Assembly: GCA_946478675.1 (NCBI GenBank)
Contig: CAMLEF010000179.1
Coordinates: 1 to 9,022 of the forward strand
Reading direction: 5' to 3'
DNA: 9,022 nt
Origin: an uncultured Flavobacteriales bacterium
Lineage (GTDB): Bacteria > Bacteroidota > Bacteroidia > Palsa-965
Shown here: positions 1-5,000 of the stretch, piece after piece
How the letters are laid out: each line of letters opens with the position of its first letter
Numbering within the stretch: position 1 is the first letter of the stretch
Position numbers and translations under genes: made by a program
Notes under the pieces: model-generated
The model's input: only the letters and a program-made list of their open reading frames with translations
The model's database searches: none
Told to the model about the DNA's origin: nothing

Positions 1-14
1 TCCCATTGGCCACC
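1..14 (+). tRNA. 3' end of a tRNA, probably tRNA-His (partial, 5' part outside window)
   Basis: The window opens with the 3' strand of a T-stem (CCCAT) followed by an acceptor strand TGGCCAC and a C at the discriminator position. This matches the 3' end of bacterial tRNA-His, which characteristically carries C73. The next bases are CGA, so CCA is not encoded and would have to be added after transcription, as is common in Bacteroidota. A terminator follows within about 10 nt. The tRNA-His identity is supported by the second, longer fragment at 58-171, which has a GTG anticodon next to the same 3' end. The 5' part lies upstream of the window, so whether this copy is intact cannot be seen. Confidence 0.6.
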
Positions 15-22
15 CGAAAAAG

Positions 23-50
23 AAGCTTCGCAGAAATGCGGGGCTTTTTT
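23..50 (+). terminator. Rho-independent terminator of the tRNA (copy 1)
   Basis: A 10-bp stem (23-32 with 37-46, two G-U wobbles in the middle) closes a GAAA tetraloop and runs into six T residues (45-50), then GTTTT. The A-rich 5' flank (17-21) also pairs with the T-tract, so the hairpin could terminate in both directions. It ends the tRNA transcript entering from outside the window. Confidence 0.85.
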
Positions 51-57
51 GTTTTAA

Positions 58-171
58 TCAGATTGTGTTCTGAGGGTCGTGGGTTCCCTGCCCGCCTGCG
101 GCAGTCAGGCGGGCCTGTCCGACCGCGAGTTGGAAAGTGTGTGGATAGGGCGGAGAGTCCCATTGGCCACC
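58..171 (+). pseudogene. tRNA-His fragment interrupted in the T-loop
   Basis: Bases 58-73 fold as an anticodon arm (TCAGA / TCTGA stem) whose loop TTGTGT contains the His anticodon GTG. The loop is 6 nt rather than the usual 7. Bases 74-86 continue as variable region, 5' T-stem (GTGGG) and the first T-loop bases TTC. The expected remainder, GAGT then CCCAT and the acceptor strand, appears only at 155-171, so about 68 nt (87-154) sit inside the T-loop. No D-arm or 5' acceptor strand is visible upstream, because the fragment abuts the previous terminator at about 56. The GTCGTGGGTTC...TCCCATTGGCCACC pieces agree closely with canonical tRNA-His. It cannot be a functional tRNA as it stands, so it is best read as a duplicated, disrupted tRNA 3' half. 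Confidence 0.6.
90..114. repeat. GC-rich palindrome (REP-like) inside the tRNA fragment
   Basis: A perfect 9-bp inverted repeat (90-98 with 106-114, arms GCCCGCCTG / CAGGCGGGC) encloses a 7-nt loop, CGGCAGT. It forms the left part of the 68-nt segment that interrupts the T-loop. GC-rich intergenic palindromes of this sort are frequent in Bacteroidota. There is no T-tract after it, so it is not a terminator. Its copy number in the genome cannot be judged from one window. Confidence 0.7.
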
Positions 172-212
172 CGAAAAAGAAGCTTCGCAGAAATGCGGGG
201 CTTTTTTGTTTT
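158..212 (+). repeat. Direct repeat copy 2 (tRNA-His 3' end plus terminator)
   Basis: An exact 55-nt duplicate of 1-55. It begins with the T-loop T and 3' T-stem strand of the tRNA and ends with the terminator T-tract. The distal end of this copy, TTTG at 205-208, may double as the -33 element of the promoter for the gene at 239. Confidence 0.9.
180..207 (+). terminator. Rho-independent terminator (copy 2)
   Basis: The same hairpin as at 23-50: a 10-bp stem with two central G-U wobbles, a GAAA loop, and six T residues at 202-207. It lies only about 30 nt before the next start codon and so insulates that gene from tRNA transcription. Confidence 0.85.
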
Positions 213-235
213 TACGAGGGACTCGTCTATACTTG
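205..235 (+). promoter_or_regulatory. Bacteroidota-type promoter for the membrane protein gene
   Basis: TTTG at 205-208 and TATACTTG at 228-235 are separated by exactly 19 nt. This fits the Bacteroidota -33/-7 consensus (TTTG, about 19 nt, TAnnTTTG) with one mismatch in the -7 box. The -33 box lies inside the terminator T-tract of the duplicated unit. The -7 box ends only 3 nt before the ATG at 239, so the transcript would have almost no leader. Confidence 0.55.
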
Positions 236-238
236 CTC

Positions 239-640
239 ATGGAAACCCCCAACCCTTACCACCAGCCTTCCAGTCCTCAGAACCCGTTTTTCCAGCAGCA
301 ACAACAGCCCGGCAATCACAAGATCGGCGTGCGCTACGGTTTGGGAATGCTGATCGGCGGCGCAGTGATCGTTGCCATCAACGTGATCATCCTGCTGGTT
401 TCGGAACACTATCTTCCCAAGCTGCTCTTCGTCGGGTTGGTATTATTCCTGTCGAGCCCCATTTTTATGGTTTTCCCGGGAAGGCCGGTCGCGCAAAAGC
501 CGGAAAAGAAAGAAATGGGAAAAGCGCTCTGGCGCAACAGTTCCGGCTTTCACAAAACGATGTGGATCACCTGGAGTGCGGTTGCTGCGGTCGCTACTTT
601 TTTCCTGATGGATTTTTTCGGGCTGAGCCTGTTCCGTTAA
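239..640 (+). CDS. Small hypothetical membrane protein, three predicted TM helices
   Basis: The product is 133 aa and I do not recognise the family. It opens with a Pro/Gln-rich, hydrophilic tail (residues 1-29, including a run of five or more Gln), followed by hydrophobic segments at about 34-54, 61-79 and 108-128. A lysine-rich loop with KPEKKE lies between the second and third. There is no signal peptide cleavage site, so it is probably an inner-membrane protein. ATG 239 is chosen because it sits just after a promoter-like -7 box; an in-frame TTG at 206 lies in the terminator T-tract and is unlikely. The stop TAA (638-640) overlaps the stop of the convergent oxidoreductase gene. The layout of a P/Q-rich tail plus a few helices resembles the other small membrane protein at 8413, but the sequences are not obviously homologous. 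Confidence 0.8.
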   Translation: METPNPYHQPSSPQNPFFQQQQQPGNHKIGVRYGLGMLIGGAVIVAINVIILLVSEHYLPKLLFVGLVLFLSSPIFMVFPGRPVAQKPEKKEMGKALWRNSSGFHKTMWITWSAVAAVATFFLMDFFGLSLFR

Positions 641-1776
641 AGCTCTGCCAGCACCATTTCTGCCGCTTCTTCGCCGGTGAGGCTTCCCAGCGCGACGCCC
701 ATGCCGCCCATGCGAACGGCGCAATACACGTTGCCGGAAATCTTCTTCACGATCGGCGCTTTCTTTGCGCCCACACCCATCGTGCCCGCCCAGCGCACGT
801 CAACCGTGTACGCCGTTCCGGGAAGGATCATCGTCTCCAGCAATTCGTCGAGCTTCGACTGGATGCGTTTGGTGAGCGCGTGTTCCGCCGTCGTTTCTCC
901 TTTGAAATCGAGGTTGCGTCCGCCGCCGAATAAAACGCGGTCGCCGATGTTGCGGAAATAATAATAACCGCGGTCATAATGGAACGTGCCTTTCAGCTTC
1001 AGTCCCGGGATCGGCGCGGTGACGAGGACCTGCGCGCGGGCGGGCTCCACGTCTTCTTCCGGCAACAGCTGTTTCGCGAAACCATTCGTGCACACCAGCA
1101 ACCGTCGCGCGGCAAACGTGTAGCCGTTTTCCGTCGTCAGTTGCAGCCCGTCGTTCGTGGGCTCGAAGCCGGTAATGTCCAGCCCGTTCAGGATGCGGAC
1201 GCCGGCCTCTTTCACCTTATGCAGCAGCGCTTCGATCGCCATGCCGGTGTTGATCTGTCCTTCGCCGGTATTCAGGATCATGTGCTTCACCTTCGCGAAA
1301 CCAAATGCGGCGATGTCTTCATCGGCATTGCGATAGGTCTCGTCTTTGCCGGTAATGCTTTTCATGCGCTGGTTGAAGCTGCTGAGGTAGGCGGCGTTTT
1401 CTTCGTAAGAATGTTCATCGTCGAAAACTTCGTAGCCGCCCCAGGGATGAAAATCCATCGCAGCGTCGCCGATGTTTTCGCGCAGCCGCAGCAAGCCCTG
1501 GTACCGTTTTTCCACCAGTGCAAAAACTTCCGATTCCGGCAGTCGCTGCAGGTCGTCGACCAATTCGGAAACGCTGCCGAAGCAGGCGAATCCCGCATTT
1601 TTGGTAGTAGCGCCGCTCGGTAATGCGCCACGCTCCGCAATCAGCACGTTCAGCTTCGGTTCTTTTTTCTTCAGCGATAACGCCGCATTCAATCCCACGA
1701 TCCCGCTGCCGATGATGACGACGTCGATGTTGCTGAAATAGGTTTCCCGTTCCCAAAAGCTCGCTTGTGTCCGCAT
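637..1776 (-). CDS. FAD-dependent oxidoreductase, DAO (glycine/D-amino acid oxidase) family
   Basis: The product is 379 aa, normal for the family, and should be cytosolic. A Rossmann FAD-binding beta-alpha-beta unit is at the N-terminus: GSGIVG at residues 23-28, with E48 (IAERG) placed to bind the adenosine ribose. SGATTKNAG at 54-62 fits the second flavin-contact loop of DAO proteins. The C-terminal GGMGVALGSLTGEEAA segment is the closing FAD contact typical of the fold. The family oxidises the C-N bond of amino acids or amines with FAD, but the substrate cannot be read from the sequence. The start at 1776 (MRTQASFW) places the FAD motif about 20 residues from the N-terminus, as usual. The frame is open back to 1968, but that extension looks non-coding. 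The gene is monocistronic and convergent with the membrane protein gene, with no room for a terminator between them. Confidence 0.85.
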   Translation of the reverse strand: MRTQASFWERETYFSNIDVVIIGSGIVGLNAALSLKKKEPKLNVLIAERGALPSGATTKNAGFACFGSVSELVDDLQRLPESEVFALVEKRYQGLLRLRENIGDAAMDFHPWGGYEVFDDEHSYEENAAYLSSFNQRMKSITGKDETYRNADEDIAAFGFAKVKHMILNTGEGQINTGMAIEALLHKVKEAGVRILNGLDITGFEPTNDGLQLTTENGYTFAARRLLVCTNGFAKQLLPEEDVEPARAQVLVTAPIPGLKLKGTFHYDRGYYYFRNIGDRVLFGGGRNLDFKGETTAEHALTKRIQSKLDELLETMILPGTAYTVDVRWAGTMGVGAKKAPIVKKISGNVYCAVRMGGMGVALGSLTGEEAAEMVLAEL

Positions 1777-2053
1777 AGCGCAAATGATTGGTTTCGGTAA
1801 AAATACAGTGATAGCCCCGCTTATGCGCAGTAAGCCGCTTCCTTTTCCGCGGAAGAAAGAAAAATGCGGGTAACCTGAAGCGTTTCCATTAGGGCCGGCA
1901 GCCCGGGTTCCGGTTGTTCCAAGTGTTTTCCCGGAGCACTTTCGCAAGCCGTGGCATGGAAAATGCATAACTTATCGTAAACCCCATTTCCATTGGAAGG
2001 AGATCGGGATTTTTGACCGATATTTGACCTCTTTTACACCTCTTTTCCGTTAT
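1777..2053. other. Divergent intergenic region with small palindromes
   Basis: This 277-nt gap separates two divergent genes and must hold both promoters. A 5-bp hairpin (1819-1823 with 1831-1835, loop TGCGCAG) and a perfect 10-bp palindrome TTCCGCGGAA (1845-1854) lie in the half nearer the oxidoreductase gene. For the rightward gene the best -7 candidate is GATATTTG at 2019-2026, about 28 nt before its ATG, but no TTTG at the right spacing precedes it. For the leftward gene I see no convincing -33/-7 pair. No tRNA or small ORF was recognised. Confidence 0.4.
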
Positions 2054-5000
2054 ATGAAGGGTTTAGCCCCGCTGAAAAACCTTATTTGGGTCATGTTGCT
2101 GGTATTCCTGCCGGCCTTGTCGTTGATTGCCCAGCCGCCGCCGCCGGCCGCCCCGGAATGGCAGTTTACGTTCGGCGGACGCGTAACCGAATTCAACGAA
2201 AAGAAGCAGCGCGATCAGCCGCTCGAAGGTTGTACTGTGACGCTGATGAAAGGCGGCTCGCAGCTCCAGACGATCAACACCGACAAGAACGGCAAGTTCA
2301 AATTCCGCATGGACCCGAACGGTGATTACACCATTTCGGTCACCAAAGCCGGCTATATCACGAAACGTTTCAGCATCAACACCTACAACGTTACCAACGA
2401 GCGGGCGCAAAATCCATTCAGCGAATTCGACGTCGACATCGATCTTTTCAAGATGTACCCGGGGCTCGATTATTCCTGTCTCGACAAGCCGATCGCGCGT
2501 ATCATTTACAACCCGGCGCCCGACGTCGACGATTTCGATTACGACAAGATTTACACGGCGCAGATCCAGGCCTGCATCGACAACCTGAAACGACTGGCCG
2601 ATGAAGCCCGCCGGAAGCAGCGCCTGTATGAAGATGCCATCACGCGTGCCGATAAAGCTTTTGCCGGTTCCGATTGGGCCGGTGCAAAAGCCGCCTACCA
2701 GGAAGCCAGCGGCATTATTCCGACCGAACAATATCCGAAAGACCAGATCGCGCTTTGTGATCAGAAGCTGGGCGCTGCCGCTGCAAATGCCGCCAATGAT
2801 CAGAAGTACAAAGACCTCATCCGTGATGCCGATGCGAAATTCGTCGCCAAAGACTGGGCGGGCGCAAAATCCGTTTACCAGCAGGCGTCCGCATTGAAAT
2901 CCACGGAACAATATCCGAAGGACCAGATCGCGAAATGCGACAGCAATGCCGCTGCTGATGCCGCTTCCGCCGCGAACGAGCAGAAGTACAAAGACCTGCT
3001 CAAAGACGCCGACGCGAAATTCACCGCCAGCGATTGGGCCGGTGCGAAAGCGGTTTACCAGCAGGCTTCCGCCATGAAGCCCGCGGAAAAATATCCGAAA
3101 GACCAGGTTGCGCTGTGTGACCGCAACATCGCCGCCGCCGCTTCAGCTGCCGCAAATGAGCAGAAGTACAAAGACCTGATCAAAGACGGTGATGCGAAGT
3201 TTGCTGCGAAGGATTGGTCGAATGCGAAGACCGCTTACCAGCAGGCGTCGGCGCTGAAGGCTACGGAGCAATACCCGAAAGACCAGATCGCGCTTTGCGA
3301 CAAGAATGCAGCAGCAGATGCAGCAGCGGCAGCCACCGAGCAGAAGTACAAAGACCTGCTGAAAGATGCCGATGCGAAATTCGCTGCGAAGGATTGGGCG
3401 AATGCGAAGACCGCTTACCAGCAGGCGTCCGCAGTAAAACCCGCCGAGCAGTACCCGAAAGACCAGGTTGCGCTGTGCGATAAGAACGCCGCGGCGGATG
3501 CAGCGACAGCCGCACAGGCCGCGAAGGATAAACAATACGCCGACCTGCTCAAGGATGCGGATGCAAAGTTTGCCGCGAAAGATTGGGCCGGCGCGAAGAA
3601 CGTGTACTCCCAGGCGTCCGGTATCAAGCCCGCAGAAAAATATCCGAAGGACCAGGTCGCGCTTTGTGATAAGAATGCGGCGGCGGATGCATCGGCGGCG
3701 GCAACGGACAAAAAATACAACGACCTGCTCAAACAGGCCGATGACAAATTCGCGGCGAAAGACTGGGCCGGCGCTAAAGGATTTTACACGCAGGCTTCCG
3801 GCGTAAAACCGTCGGAGCAATACCCGAAAGACCAGCTCGCGCTTTGCGACAAGAACATTGCCGACGATAAGTTAGCTGCGGATAAAGCGGCGCAGGAAAA
3901 GAAATATGCCGATGCGATCGCTGCCGCCGATGCGAAATTCGATGCGAAGGATTTTGTAGCGGCCAAAGCGAAATACACCGAAGCTTCCGGATTGAAACCG
4001 GCGGAACAATATCCGAAGGATCGCATCAAAGCGTGTGACGACGAGATCGCGAAAGCCGGTGTGGACAAACAGTACGCCGATCTCGTGAAGCAGGCCGATA
4101 CCAAGTTTGCTGCGAAAGATTGGGCAGGAGCGAAGGCCTTGTACGAGCAGGCTTCGACCGTGAAGAGCGCGGAGCAATATCCGAAGGACAAGATCAAAGA
4201 ATGTGACGACAAGCTCGCGGTAGCTGCGAAGGATAAGCAGTACAACGATCTCGTGAAGCAGGCCGATACGAAATTCACGGCGAAAGACTGGGCCGGCGCG
4301 AAAGCCGTTTACCAGCAGGCTTCCGAGGTGAAACCGGAAGAGCAGTACCCGAAAGATCGCATGAAAGCCTGCGATGACAACATCGCGAAAGCCGGTGTCG
4401 ATCAGCAGTACAATGATCTCGTGAAACAGGCCGATGCGAAATTCGGTGCGAAAGACTGGATGGGCGCCAAGGAGATTTACCAGCAGGCGTCCGCAGTAAA
4501 ACCGGCGGAGCAATATCCGAAAGACAAGATCAAAGCCTGTGACGATGCCGTCGCGAAAGAAGGCGTCGACAAGCAATACGCGGCGTTGATCGCTTCTGCC
4601 GATGAGAAGTTCAAAGCCTCGGATTATGCCGGCGCAAAAGACGTTTACCAGCAGGCTTCTGCGTTGAAGACGGCGGAAGTTTATCCGAAAACGCAGATCA
4701 AAGCCTGCGACGATAAGATGGCGGGCGCTGCGAAAGACGCGCAGTATGCCGATCTCCTCAAACAAGCCGATGAGAAATTCAAAGCTTCCGACTGGGCCGG
4801 TGCAAAATCCGTTTACCAGCAGGCAGCTGCATTGAAAGCAACGGAAGCTTACCCGAAAGACCAGATCAAGATCTGCGATACGAACATCGCGAAAGAAGGT
4901 GCAGATAAGAAGTACACTGATCTCATCGCGCAGGCGGATACGAAGTTTGGTGCAAACGATTGGGCCGGTGCAAAAGCGTTGTACCTGCAGGCCTCTGCGG

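Larger units (their letters stand above)
1..55 (+). repeat. Direct repeat copy 1 (tRNA-His 3' end plus terminator)
   Basis: These 55 nt are identical, base for base, to 158-212, an offset of 157 nt. The unit contains the tRNA 3' end and its entire terminator hairpin with the T-tract. Identity ends just after the T-tract, where copy 1 continues into an anticodon-arm-like sequence and copy 2 continues into the promoter of the next gene. Confidence 0.9.

Noticed and set aside
79..933. Plus-strand open frame of 284 codons across the tRNA remnant and the membrane protein gene
   Set aside because: It runs through a terminator, a tRNA fragment and out of frame with two better-supported genes. Its translation is low-complexity His/Arg-rich sequence with no family features.
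1785..1806. Promoter for the oxidoreductase on the minus strand (TATTTTTA or ATCATTTG upstream of the start)
   Set aside because: Neither -7-like sequence has a TTTG at the right distance, and the second would put transcription start past the start codon.
1777..1968. 64-residue N-terminal extension of the oxidoreductase up to ATG 1968
   Set aside because: The extension is basic and unrelated to the family, and it would place the FAD motif nearly 90 residues in. ATG 1776 gives the normal spacing.
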